This document shows positions 1 through 8,516 of a stretch of DNA of 18,328 nt, piece by piece; the first letter of the stretch is position 1; each line of letters opens with the position of its first letter. The notes beneath the pieces are model-generated. The model saw only the letters and a list, made by a program, of their open reading frames with translations, had not been told where the DNA came from and did no database searches. Location: contig JAMWDA010000011.1 in assembly GCA_023818995.1 (NCBI GenBank), forward strand, positions 1 through 18,328, given 5' to 3'. The stretch comes from Candidatus Omnitrophota bacterium. Its GTDB lineage: Bacteria > Omnitrophota > Gorgyraeia > Duberdicusellales > 4484-171. The position numbers were made by a program, and so were the translations under genes.

Positions 1-109
1 TCCCCTAAGAAAGCAGGCTCTAAAAATCTTGTCATCCGACGATGAAGATAAGGACCTAAAAGAATAGCTAAAAATATTACCACTGCAATTACCAAAAACC
101 ATTGCCTTA
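1..109 (-). pseudogene. Frame-shifted continuation of the 7TM sensor gene, cut by window edge
   Basis: Just past the TAA that ends the 7TM open frame, the next frame (one base back) reads as a clear membrane continuation. It gives Trp-Phe-Leu-Val-Ile-Ala followed by VVIFLAILLGPYLHRRM and then TRFLEPAFLG at the window edge. This is a last transmembrane helix plus a basic juxtamembrane segment, as expected where a 7TM sensor passes into its kinase part. The switch point is the run of seven T (minus strand, positions 109–115). One more T would fuse the two frames as ...AFFLRQWF. The kinase domain itself, if present, lies outside the window. Confidence 0.7.
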
Positions 110-859
110 AAAAAAGGCCAAAGCTATGAATACTACTGAAACCACTGTGCCATAAAAAATATTCATCGCCAGATACTGCCTGGCAAGTTTAATATCCATT
201 AAAGGATGTTTGATAATGGCGTAGGCTACAATCAGGATGTATAAAGGCACAAATTGTATACCGTGATAAAGCATAGGAATATTAAATTTTGGTAAGAATG
301 TATCAAAACTACCTCCAAACCCAACTACAGATGCAATAATAACATATTTAACTTGATTTCTTTTAAAAGCTGATAGATTTTTAAAATTTTTGAAACATAA
401 ATAAATTCCGTATATAGAAAAGAATAGAAACATACATATAAACAATAAATATAATTCCCCTATATCCCCATAATAGTTAAAGAAAAATTTGGGGCTTACA
501 TCAACTATAATTAATTTTGTGAATAAATTCAAAATAAGAAAAAGAAAACTCAGAATGTATCCTAAATTTATGATTTGTCTCTTGCTTGCCTGAATATCTA
601 AAAGAGCACACATAAAGTGAAAAAAAATAGAGGGAGTAAAAAATACTCCCAAATAAGAAATTTTAATCCATAGTAAAGCTAAATCATGTGTGTTTGATGT
701 AACCATATTCCTAAGGCCAAGACTCCATATACTTACACTAAACGATAAGAAGAAAAATAGCCTATTCATTGTTTCTCTATAATTTTTAAACAATACGAAA
801 ATTCCCAAACTCAAACTAATAAAAAAAGTCAATAGTGTGGAAATTGAAAAATAAGTCAA
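107..859 (-). CDS. 7TM sensor domain of a probable histidine kinase (frame-shifted at its 3' end)
   Basis: This 250-residue protein is almost all membrane. Seven to eight hydrophobic segments are visible, at roughly residues 4–24, 33–53, 62–88, 95–117, 134–154, 170–185, 202–220 and 235–250, with short charged loops. The pattern resembles the N-terminal 7TM sensory module (HisKA_7TM type) of bacterial histidine kinases. The start is TTG: no ATG fits, and a strong GGGAGG Shine-Dalgarno sits 7 bases upstream, inside the end of the preceding reductase frame (3-base gap), so translation was probably coupled. The frame stops at a TAA directly after seven T, and the true continuation is in another frame (positions 1–109). 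The gene is therefore broken, mis-sequenced, or recoded by slippage. No kinase domain is visible here. The sensor-kinase assignment rests on topology and is moderate. Confidence 0.6.
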   Translation of the reverse strand: MTYFSISTLLTFFISLSLGIFVLFKNYRETMNRLFFFLSFSVSIWSLGLRNMVTSNTHDLALLWIKISYLGVFFTPSIFFHFMCALLDIQASKRQIINLGYILSFLFLILNLFTKLIIVDVSPKFFFNYYGDIGELYLLFICMFLFFSIYGIYLCFKNFKNLSAFKRNQVKYVIIASVVGFGGSFDTFLPKFNIPMLYHGIQFVPLYILIVAYAIIKHPLMDIKLARQYLAMNIFYGTVVSVVFIALAFF

Positions 860-862
860 TGT

Positions 863-1958
863 TTACCTCCCAATTTTTCTTTTTCGAGCAGCAATATGTG
901 CTTCAGCAAATTTTCCCGTAGCAAAACTGGCAATTATAGAAATCTCACCTGCAAGAATCGCTGTACCAATTATCTCCGCAAATTTTTTTGCTTTACCCTC
1001 CCCTTCACATCCCAATATTCTTAAACACTCGTTTTGCCAGCATAATGTAGTTTTGCCCCACCTATTGTTCCAATAGGTAAACAAGGGATTTTTATACTTA
1101 AATATAGCTGCTAATCCATTAGCAAAATGAGCATTTATCCCAATCATTCCACCCTGTAAACTTCCAAGAAGAGCAGAGTGCCAAAAATCATATATCTCTT
1201 GAGTTGAAATGTTAAAATATCGCGTAATAATCTCTTTAGGTATTATTGCCTCAGCTAAAACTTCTTTACCATAACCATCTATAAAATTAAAAAAGGAGGC
1301 TTTTTTATCCGAAGATAGATTAGAACGTAAGTAAAATTTTTCTATATCTGTCTTCTGGGAAATATATTTGCAGGCTCTATCAGTAGCAATTACAATCATA
1401 TTTAATCCCATTGCGTCTGCTGTGGAATAGTAAAAACTTAAAAGAACCTTCCTGCCAATTATCCATGGTTTTATTCTTAACAATTTGCCATAAGAAGTGG
1501 TTTTTTCAGCCTCTTTCTTTATTTTCGCAAAGTTATCTTTGATCCATAATGTAAATGCTCTCGCTTGAAAAACATTCTTCGTCCAAAAAACCGGAGTAAT
1601 ATGAATCTCATCTTTTAAGATGATGGTATTTACCCCCCGCTGTAGTAAGTATAGCCATACCTCGATCGTAACTTCTCACCAAAGTTGACTGGGTAGTTGC
1701 AAAAGGAATAAAGAATAATCCCTTTGCATATTCTCCTTTTATCTTTAAAGGACCTGCTATACCTATAGGAATTTTAATACTTCCAATTAAATTTTCAATA
1801 ACTCCTTTAAATTTTTCACTCTCATTTAAGGAATGCGCAATATAGTATAAATTTATACCAAGATATTTATCTAACCAATTTACTCTTTACCTAATATAAT
1901 TGGGAGAGTAAATCTGCGCTTTTGGTAATTTAAAAATATCATTTAATTTTTCCTTCAT
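863..1958 (-). pseudogene. Class I HMG-CoA-reductase-like gene, degraded
   Basis: Joined across frames, this reads as the catalytic domain of a class I 3-hydroxy-3-methylglutaryl-CoA reductase (HMG-CoA to mevalonate). Visible motifs in order are ENLIG, PIGIAGPLKIKGEYAKG, FATTQSTLVRSYDRGM, SSDKKA (catalytic Lys), STADAMGLN (catalytic Asp), GINAHFANGLAAIF, PIGTIGG, WQNECLRILG, GTAILAGEIS and a C-terminal AEAHIA (catalytic-type His).

Lesions: an in-frame TAA at 1887–1889, where a Glu codon would fit (NYIR*RVNWLDKYL). A frameshift at the run of six C (1633–1638). Two more frame changes, at about 1035–1050 and 1080–1095. About 30 residues are missing between GLAAIF and PIGTIGG, removing the conserved ESS-type segment. 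The catalytic Glu of the usual TTEG motif is Gln (TTQS).

The start is ATG 1958, 5 bases after the original end of the carrier-protein gene. The longest intact piece (863–1483) is only the C-terminal part. Family assignment is secure; loss of function is very likely. Confidence 0.85.
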
Positions 1959-1993
1959 TATCTCTAATTTTGGGTTATATGTTCTGAAATATA

Positions 1994-2221
1994 TTACAAT
2001 AGATCTTTAAATTTCTTAATTTTCTTAAAATCATCTTTGGGTATTTCTGCTCCAAATTTATCTTTTATCTCAAATCCAATTTCTATCGCGTTAAATGACT
2101 CCATACCTAAATTTTCAACTAATCTTTTATCAGGAGTAATATTTTCTATTTTTATACCTAACCCATTTGAAATAATTTCTTTTACCTTGTTTTCAATTTT
2201 TTTACGATTTATCTTCGGCAT
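1994..2221 (-). CDS. Acyl carrier protein, probably truncated by a nonsense codon
   Basis: This is a 75-residue acidic, helical acyl carrier protein. The phosphopantetheine Ser lies in LGMESFNAIE, the counterpart of the usual GxDSL with Glu for Asp. It is followed by the typical recognition helix EIGFEIKDKFG and the EIPKDDFKKIKKFKDLL stretch. The start ATG has a strong GGGAGG Shine-Dalgarno 6 bases upstream.

The frame ends at TAA (1994–1996) inside what should be the last helix. Reading through adds YISEHITQN and then TAG at 1964–1966, which is exactly the missing ACP C-terminal helix, so TAA probably replaced a Glu codon. The read-through end lies 5 bases before the reductase start, so the two genes were once tightly coupled. 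An imperfect hairpin precedes the ribosome site. The product may be unstable or inactive. The partner of this carrier is unknown; it does not look like the housekeeping AcpP locus, because no fab genes adjoin it. Confidence 0.75.
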   Translation of the reverse strand: MPKINRKKIENKVKEIISNGLGIKIENITPDKRLVENLGMESFNAIEIGFEIKDKFGAEIPKDDFKKIKKFKDLL

Positions 2222-2554
2222 CGTCTCCCTCCCCTGAAAACATAGTGCAAGGAATTTCTTACACTATTTATGATTAATAATCTCTACCGCTCTTTGAAGA
2301 GTACATCTACCCAAAGCGGATTACTAGGTTAACCAATAAGAGACTACCGGGTATTTTGTAATATAATTTTTGTTTTCTGAAAGAACTCTGTAAACTAATA
2401 GTTACTTATCTTCTTGCAGTAGCCACATTTGCTTATTTTTATGTGCTCATAATAGATAACTATTGTGTACATCCTTTAGTTTCTTATTATATTTTAACAA
2501 ATTAAGAGGTAATCTATGATTTAATTATATCTCCTCGCCGGTTAAAATAAGCCT
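2222..2554. other. 333-base stretch without a supported gene
   Basis: Between atpI and the carrier-protein gene I see no credible coding region. A proteolipid (c-ring) gene would be expected here on the minus strand. Nothing resembles its Gly/Ala-rich hairpin helices. The only small minus-strand frame (2395–2472, 25 codons) carries a CGYC pair but has a poorly spaced ribosome site. A possible minus-strand promoter has TATAAT at 2486–2491 with no convincing -35 box. A perfect 5-bp inverted repeat lies at 2290–2301 and a GGTTAACC palindrome at about 2333–2340. No strong terminator follows atpI. Confidence 0.6.
2242..2267 (-). promoter_or_regulatory. Imperfect leader hairpin upstream of the carrier-protein gene
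   Basis: ATAGTG (2242–2247) can pair with CACTAT (2262–2267). After one mismatch the stem extends with AAG/CTT around a 6-base loop. The hairpin stands about 12 bases upstream of the GGGAGG ribosome site of the carrier-protein gene. There is no T-run after it on the minus strand, so it is not an intrinsic terminator. It could be an mRNA 5' stem or a chance inverted repeat. Confidence 0.3.
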
Positions 2555-4339
2555 TCACTCTCTAAAAGGTTGATAAGCTTTACCTGTCCACTGCATATCC
2601 AAATGAGAAGAAAACTCTAAGATATTAAGCCTTATCCCGTGAACGACTACCGAAAGTAATCCTAATACGATATTTAAAATGTGCCCAAAAAAGAGTATTA
2701 AACTACTAATAAACCCACTAATTAAACTATTAAATCCTATCTCTTGAGCAATGCTGTTAAATGTAGCAGCAACTAAAGTGGATGCGTATCCTACAGCAAA
2801 TAAGCGAGCGTAAGAGACAAGGTCAGAAAAACAACTGATTACTTTTAAAGGTAAATCGCTTATGCTCAAAAGTATACCTTTCAAAATATTTTTTTGGAAA
2901 CGAGAAAAAACCGCTACTAAACCTGAACCAACGATTAAAAGAATTTTCACGATAGGTAAAAGTGGTTTATCTAAAATTAAATACCCAGCAATAAAAAATA
3001 CACTCCAGAGAATAAATATCCAGCCTATCTGGGCTAAAGCAAATAAAGAATTAATATACCTAAACGCCACTATGCTATGGGCTAGGGAAAGTTGTATTAG
3101 CCCAATTATAAAACTTAGGTACATAATAAAAGATTGGTTATCTTCCACAAAACTATTAATTCTATCTATAACAAAATAATTTAGAAACGGTAACCGAGCA
3201 ATTTTTTCCCAACCGAACCAGGTTCCTGTAATTAGTCCCCATATAATTGTAACAATGCTTAATATATACGCTAATCTAAAAATTTCTATAGAAATTTTTT
3301 TAAAATTCCTTTGTGCAAATAATGTTCCTAATAAAAAAATAATTCCATAGCCAGCATCACCTATAAGCATAGCAAAAAATATACTAAAGAATAAAAGGAA
3401 CCAACAACTTACATCGTATTCTCTATAGCCGGGCAATGTCCCGATAAGCTTAAAAACAGGATGAATTATCTCTATCCAGCGAGGGTTACGTAAAAGGGTT
3501 GGGACATCTTCTTGTTCTTTAGGCTCCTCCAACAATACTGCCCAATTCTCTATTTTAGCTAACTCCTCTAAACTTTTGCAACTTTCCTGCGGACAAAATC
3601 CTTGTAAATACAAGAACCCTTCCTCCTTTGCCATTCCATATCTTACCTTATAGAATTCTAATTCTTTTATCAAGTCTTTTCTATAGTTTAAGAAAACACT
3701 CTTATAGAAAGTCAAATTTTCTATATTCTCCTCTGTGTTTTTTAAAAATTTTTTCGTTTCTTCTAATTCACTTTGATAATAGGTGATTCCCTCATCAGGT
3801 ATATCTACTTCACTTAAGTCTAATCTTTCCTCTTTACGATCAGTAATTAATACTAAATAAATATCGTTACCTTCCTCCCTTATTATACTTATATTCTTAT
3901 CCTTAGGAATACTCTTTAACAGATTCTTAGAGCAAATGTAGAATTTAATAAATACACCTTGAGAAGCTAACTCTTTTATTGAATGGGGGGTAATATTACC
4001 CCACTTATTAAACCAAGCAATTTTTTCCTCTAACTGTCCTTTCTTTATTAAAAGTTTTTCTCTCTGTTGAGAAAGAGAAATGATTTCCTCAGCATATTTA
4101 AGCACTTCCTCCTGCTTACATGTTATCTCTCTTCCCCCTATCTCTTTCTCTTTTAATCCTACTATGGTTATGGCTTTATCTATCTTCTCTATACTTTCTT
4201 CCAAGGAACTTATCTTATCAGCGGTGGGAGGTAAAATATGTTTTATATGCACTACCCCTAATCTCCTCAATTTCTTAAGAGCTTCCTCTATGTTCTTATC
4301 CACAACCATTATAGTAACCTGTTTCATCCTAACGATCAT
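2555..4339 (-). CDS. atpI: A/V-type ATPase subunit I (a-subunit, membrane stator)
   Basis: This is the large stator subunit that lines the ion half-channels against the c-ring. The N-terminal half is cytoplasmic and coiled-coil-rich (EE/KK-rich, about residues 40–260). The C-terminal half holds seven to eight transmembrane helices, beginning near WFLLFFSIFFAMLIGDAGYG, a family signature. Two conserved helix Arg residues of the ion path are visible: SYARLFAVG (about residue 512) and VHGIRLNILEF (about residue 570). The C-terminus YQPFRE is the usual family ending, so the gene is complete at about 594 residues. I chose ATG 4339 because AAGAAGG lies just before it and the protein then begins MIVRMKQVTIMVVD, as in the family. 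A TTG at 4393 would put 18 extra residues inside atpD. The gene starts 16 bases after atpD. No atpK follows it. Confidence 0.93.
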   Translation of the reverse strand: MIVRMKQVTIMVVDKNIEEALKKLRRLGVVHIKHILPPTADKISSLEESIEKIDKAITIVGLKEKEIGGREITCKQEEVLKYAEEIISLSQQREKLLIKKGQLEEKIAWFNKWGNITPHSIKELASQGVFIKFYICSKNLLKSIPKDKNISIIREEGNDIYLVLITDRKEERLDLSEVDIPDEGITYYQSELEETKKFLKNTEENIENLTFYKSVFLNYRKDLIKELEFYKVRYGMAKEEGFLYLQGFCPQESCKSLEELAKIENWAVLLEEPKEQEDVPTLLRNPRWIEIIHPVFKLIGTLPGYREYDVSCWFLLFFSIFFAMLIGDAGYGIIFLLGTLFAQRNFKKISIEIFRLAYILSIVTIIWGLITGTWFGWEKIARLPFLNYFVIDRINSFVEDNQSFIMYLSFIIGLIQLSLAHSIVAFRYINSLFALAQIGWIFILWSVFFIAGYLILDKPLLPIVKILLIVGSGLVAVFSRFQKNILKGILLSISDLPLKVISCFSDLVSYARLFAVGYASTLVAATFNSIAQEIGFNSLISGFISSLILFFGHILNIVLGLLSVVVHGIRLNILEFSSHLDMQWTGKAYQPFRE

Positions 4340-4355
4340 AAAATCCTTCTTAACT

Positions 4356-4955
4356 TTATTGGTATACTTTTCTCTCAATATAAGCTTTGGCAAACTTTCC
4401 TCTCACTACTCCTGCTGTTTGCAAATCCCCTAAATAGATACGAATCTTTCTGATATTTTCCTTAGTTTGTGGTATCTTAACTTTCTCAAAGAGATTAACC
4501 CTCTGGGTGGTAATTCTCAATTCTTCTTTCAAAATATCTCTCTGTTTCTCATAAATTAGACGCTGTGCTTCTAAGCTAATTCTCTTTTTACAAACCTTTA
4601 TTCCCTCATCAACCCAAAGAGGAGTAGAAAAAAAATCGTAATCTTTCTCTTCAAACTCCACCCCTGTAAATAAAGGGATATCTATGCCGGCAATATTACC
4701 CATCTCTATATTTATCTTTTTTAACTTTAATAGTTTATCCCAATCAACCTCTTCACTAAAAACATCAACCCAGGGATAAATTTCTTTTTCTACCATCTCT
4801 ATTTGATGATTAATTTCTTCTATCTTTCTCTCTATCCTTAAAATTTCAAACTGTAGTTGCTGCTTCTTCAACTGTAATGTAGGCAAGTACCGTTCAAATC
4901 TCTGTAATGCTTCTCTTTGCTTCTTAAGTTCATTTTTGGTTAACTTAAGTTTCAT
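4356..4955 (-). CDS. atpD: A/V-type ATPase subunit D (central stalk)
   Basis: Subunit D is the long coiled-coil shaft that rotates inside the A3B3 head and couples it to the membrane rotor. The protein has 199 residues, normal for the family. The N-terminal helix (about residues 1–65) is rich in Lys, Glu and Leu heptads, and a matching C-terminal helix runs from about 130 to 185. Between them is a less helical middle segment with FSTPLWVDEGIKV. The ending GKFAKAYIERKVYQ matches the DUF2764-associated bacterial type. It starts 6 bases after atpB, with only a weak ribosome site, suggesting translational coupling. Identification rests on coiled-coil architecture, length and its place between B and I. 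The family is variable in sequence, but context makes this firm. Confidence 0.9.
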   Translation of the reverse strand: MKLKLTKNELKKQREALQRFERYLPTLQLKKQQLQFEILRIERKIEEINHQIEMVEKEIYPWVDVFSEEVDWDKLLKLKKINIEMGNIAGIDIPLFTGVEFEEKDYDFFSTPLWVDEGIKVCKKRISLEAQRLIYEKQRDILKEELRITTQRVNLFEKVKIPQTKENIRKIRIYLGDLQTAGVVRGKFAKAYIERKVYQ

Positions 4956-4961
4956 CTCTAA

Positions 4962-6263
4962 CTAAACTTTATCTTTAGGCCAGAATTCTTTTATTAAATC
5001 TGTGCGGAAACTCGTTTCTTCCGGTCTAAAACAACTAGCTAATATCTGCCAACTTCTATCCAGAGCCTCCTCCAAAGGTATGTTAACTGAGAGGTCCATC
5101 ATTTGAGACTCAAAAAGTTTACCATATTTAAGTAACTTTTTATCCCATGTGCTCATCCTAAAACCCATTGCCCTTTTTTCCTCTGTTTCTTTGTATTGAG
5201 CATACAACTGTATCATTCCATCCATAATCGCACGGTGATCTTTGCGGGTTTTATCATTAACCAGTTGCTTTAACCTACTCAAAGAACCAAATGGTTCTAT
5301 CCTACCATTGCGTAAGTAAAACTGGCCTTCAGTAATATAACCTGTATTATCAGGCACAGGGTGAGTTACATCGTCTCCCGGCATAGTAGTTACAGCAAGT
5401 ATGGTAATAGAACCTGCATTTTCAAAATCTACAGCTTTCTCGTAACGAGCAGCTAATTGACTGTATAGGTCACCGGGATATCCGCGGTTAGAAGGGACCT
5501 GTTCCATAGTAATAGATATCTCCTTTAAAGCATCGGAAAAATTAGTCATATCTGTAAGTAACACCAAAACGTCCTCTCCCTGTAAGGCGAACTTCTCAGC
5601 TACTGCTAAACATAGATCAGGAACCATCAATCCCTCTACGATGGGATCAGAGGCAGTATGAATAAAAAATATCGCTCTATGCATAGCACCTTCCCTCTCT
5701 AAAGTTTCGCGAAAAAATAAATATTGGTCATACTTCAAACCAATCCCTCCTAAAATAATCATATCCACTTCTGCCTGCAAAGCTATTCTTGCCAATAACT
5801 CATTGTATGGCTCACCAGAGACAGAAAATATGGGTAATTTCTGAGATACTACTAAAGAATTAAAAACATCTATCATGGGTATATTTGTTCTAATCATTCG
5901 GGAAGGAATTATTCTTTTAGCAGGATTAACTGGTGGGCCAGCTATCTCAATAAGGTTCTCTATTAATAGCGGACCTTTATCACGAGGATTACCACAACCA
6001 TCAAATATTCTTCCCAACATATTTTGGGAGAAACCAACTTGCATGGGATGGCCTAAAAACACAACCTCATCATTAGTTGATATACCTCTACTGCCAGCAA
6101 AAACTTGTAAAGATACTATCTCTCCCTCCAATTTAATAACCTGTGCTAAAGATATTCCCCGTTGAGTTTTAATCTGAGCTAACTCATAGTAACTAGCTCC
6201 TTTTGCTTTAACCGTAATTACGTTACCTACTATGCTAATAACTTTGGTATAAACTCTTCTCAT
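4962..6263 (-). CDS. atpB: A/V-type ATPase subunit B (regulatory, non-catalytic head subunit)
   Basis: This subunit alternates with A in the hexameric head. It has a beta-barrel N-terminus (residues 1–75), an ATPase-fold middle and a helical C-terminus. The classic Walker A is replaced by [12 protein letters not shown] near residue 145, the degenerate loop that marks B rather than A. Other signatures are [37 protein letters not shown] (Walker B region), [20 protein letters not shown] (arginine-rich interface) and [22 protein letters not shown]. The 433-residue length is normal. The ATG overlaps the last base of the atpA stop codon (TAATG), a coupled start. The stop is TAG. Confidence 0.96.
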
Positions 6264-7993
6264 TAGATAGAAACTAACTGTTTTTGAAGAAAATCATCAA
6301 TTAATTTTTCCTGATTTTTAAATTCTATAGACCCCCACTCCTTATAATTCCAATCTATAAACATCTGGCGAAGCTCATAGAAAAATTTTCTTGCCTCATC
6401 TTTATTAGAAAAATTAAAATTTCTGTTTAATACTTCTACCACTTTACTAAATACATACTCCTGTCGTTGGGGAGTAGTGGCTGCATCAACGGGATCAAAA
6501 GCATTCTGCTGTAAATACACGCTATCCAAAAACTCTGCTTTAAGATAAACGAGAAAATCATCCATAGATGTTCCTTCCTCACCGACTACCTTCATCATTT
6601 GGTTAACTTCATTTCCTCTAACTAAAATTTCTTTTGCCTGCCAAACCATCTCCTGAGGGATAAAACTCTTATACCTTGACCAACTATCTAAAGGGTCTAT
6701 TGAAGGGAAGCGTCTTGCTTCTGCACGTTCTCGGGATAAACCATGAAAGGCTCCCACCACTTTAAGTGTTGCTTGGGTAACTGGTTCTTCAAAATTACCT
6801 CCTGCTGGACTCACTGTTCCTCCAATAGTTAAACTACCTCTTTTGCCAAAAACAAGCTCTACTTCACCTGCTCGTTCATAAAACTCAGCAATCCTTGATT
6901 CTAAATATGCCGGATAAGCTTCTTCTCCGGGAATCTCTTCCAATCTACCGGAAACCTCGCGTATTGCTTGTGCCCATCGCGATGTAGAATCAGCCAAAAG
7001 GAGAACATCTAATCCCATCTGTCGATAATACTCACCTAAGGTTGCTGCTGTATAAACTGAAGCATCTCTTGCTGCTACAGGCATTGAACTTGTATTGCAA
7101 ACGATAATTGTCCTCTCCATCAATGACCTACCGGTTTTTGGATCTATAAGCTCAGGGAACTTTCTTAATGTTTCCACAACTTCTCCTGCTCTTTCTCCAC
7201 AAGCAGCAATGATAACTATATCTGCTTCTGCATATTTACTGGTTAACTGCTGAAGCACGGTCTTTCCTGCTCCAAATGGTCCTGGTATACAGTATGTTCC
7301 TCCTTTACATATAGGGAAAAATGTATCAATGATACGGATACGAGTAATCAAAGGGTGTGTAGGAGTAAATTTTTCTCGGTAAACTTTAATAGGTATTTTT
7401 ATTGGCCAACTGAATACCATATCCAACTCAAAAATTTTGCCCTCTCTATCTTTTATGACCGCCACTCTATCCTGAATAGTGTAATCACCCTCATTAACGA
7501 TGCTTTCTATAGTAAACTCTCCTTCTAAATCAAAAGGAACCATAATATAGTGTGAGAAAATACCTTCCTGCACGTAACCTAAAGGGAAACCTTTAACTAT
7601 TTTTTCTCCCACTTTTACCATAGGATTGAAATGCCATACTTTCTTGGTATCCAAAGGATTCATCGTAACCCCTCTGGGCAGAAAGAATCCATATTTGCCG
7701 GCTAACTCTGTAAGGGGATTCTGTAAGCCATCGTATATCTGCCCAAGTAAGCCCGGGCCGAGTTGAACAGAGAGCATCTGGCCAGTAAACTGCACTGTAT
7801 CATTAACCTTAAGCCCTTTTGTATTTTCAAAAACCTGCATATAGGCTATATTATTCCTAATCTTTATTACCTCTGCTTTAATACACTCCTCTCCTGATAA
7901 AACATAACCCATCTCATTCTGAAGAACATTGCCTTCAAAAACTACAGAAATCATATTCCCATTTATTCCTATAATTTTTCCATACTTATCCAT
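6263..7993 (-). CDS. atpA: A/V-type ATPase subunit A (catalytic)
   Basis: This is the catalytic head subunit, which hydrolyses or makes ATP. The order is N-terminal barrel (1–70), the A-specific non-homologous insertion (about 110–190), the nucleotide-binding core, then the helical C-terminus. The Walker A GPFGAGKT lies at about residues 238–245, and the catalytic Glu is in CGERAGE at about 267. [40 protein letters not shown] and [17 protein letters not shown] follow as in the family. The protein has 576 residues, full length. The gene begins 22 bases after the DUF2764 gene with a weak purine-rich ribosome site (AAAAAAGAG) and ends in a one-base overlap with atpB. All active-site residues are intact, so the soluble head should work. 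Sequence alone does not say whether the motor moves protons or sodium. Confidence 0.97.
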
Positions 7994-8015
7994 CTCTTTT
8001 TTATGCTAGCGGATG

Positions 8016-8516
8016 TTAACTTAAATTTACCTCACATAAACTTTTAAATTTACGCATACCCTCATCTTTATTAAAGGTGAAAAACTTATACAAAATTTGT
8101 AACTTTAAAAAATAAGCAATAAAAAATTCTAAATCGAAATAGTGGCCTATTTCTAACTCTTCAACAAATTTCCATCTTAAATATAGAAGTTTCTTCTCTG
8201 CTTCCAAAGGATCTGTTTGCGTAAGAATATCTTTAAGTTCACCAGATAAACTATACTCTAAATTATTCTTCCTTGCTCTTCGAAAATAAGCGATTCTTTC
8301 TCTCAGTTCTCTTTCAAACTTTTTATAGTTAACTAAAAGTTTTGGCGCACCTTCTATTATAGAAAAATCATTAATTTCAGCATTGTTTAAAATTGCTAAT
8401 TCTTTTGGCATTAGCCATTTTCTCAACTGAGAAAAAAAATCCTCTTTGGTAATAAAGGGAGGGTGGGCAAACTTTAAAAAAGGTAGTTGTGCGGCAAGGT
8501 AATAGAATTTATCCAT
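8016..8516 (-). CDS. DUF2764 family protein of the V-ATPase operon
   Basis: The opening MDKFYYLAAQLPFLKFAHPPFITKEDF matches my recollection of the DUF2764 family. Those proteins occupy this exact slot, between atpE and atpA, in Chlamydiae, spirochetes and Bacteroidetes. The rest is helical and charged, with a Leu/Phe-rich C-terminal third (FFIAYFLKLQILYKFF) but no true membrane helix. No catalytic motif is visible. I chose ATG 8516 (166 residues), which overlaps the atpE stop by 8 bases. A GTG at 8525 would add three residues. No gene for subunit C, F or G is present in this operon, so the protein may replace part of the C-subunit or connector role. That is an inference from position only. 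No mechanism is known to me. Confidence 0.8.
   Translation of the reverse strand: MDKFYYLAAQLPFLKFAHPPFITKEDFFSQLRKWLMPKELAILNNAEINDFSIIEGAPKLLVNYKKFERELRERIAYFRRARKNNLEYSLSGELKDILTQTDPLEAEKKLLYLRWKFVEELEIGHYFDLEFFIAYFLKLQILYKFFTFNKDEGMRKFKSLCEVNLS

Noticed and set aside
1887..1996. Reassignment of TAA to Glu in this genome
   Set aside because: Two adjacent genes show TAA at Glu positions, but pyrB, pyrC, the reductase and others end normally at TAA, with the next gene starting immediately after. TAA therefore works as a stop.
2290..2301. CTCTTTGAAGAG inverted repeat as an operator
   Set aside because: A 5-bp arm with a 2-base loop is too short to separate from chance, and no second copy was seen.
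2395..2472. 25-codon minus-strand frame with a CGYC pair, upstream of the carrier-protein gene
   Set aside because: The purine-rich AAAGG touches the ATG directly, the frame is very short, and no family is recognisable. A chance frame is as likely.
2862..3179. Plus-strand open frames inside atpI, atpB, pyrC, pyrB and atpE
   Set aside because: All lie antisense to well-supported genes and have no ribosome sites or family features.
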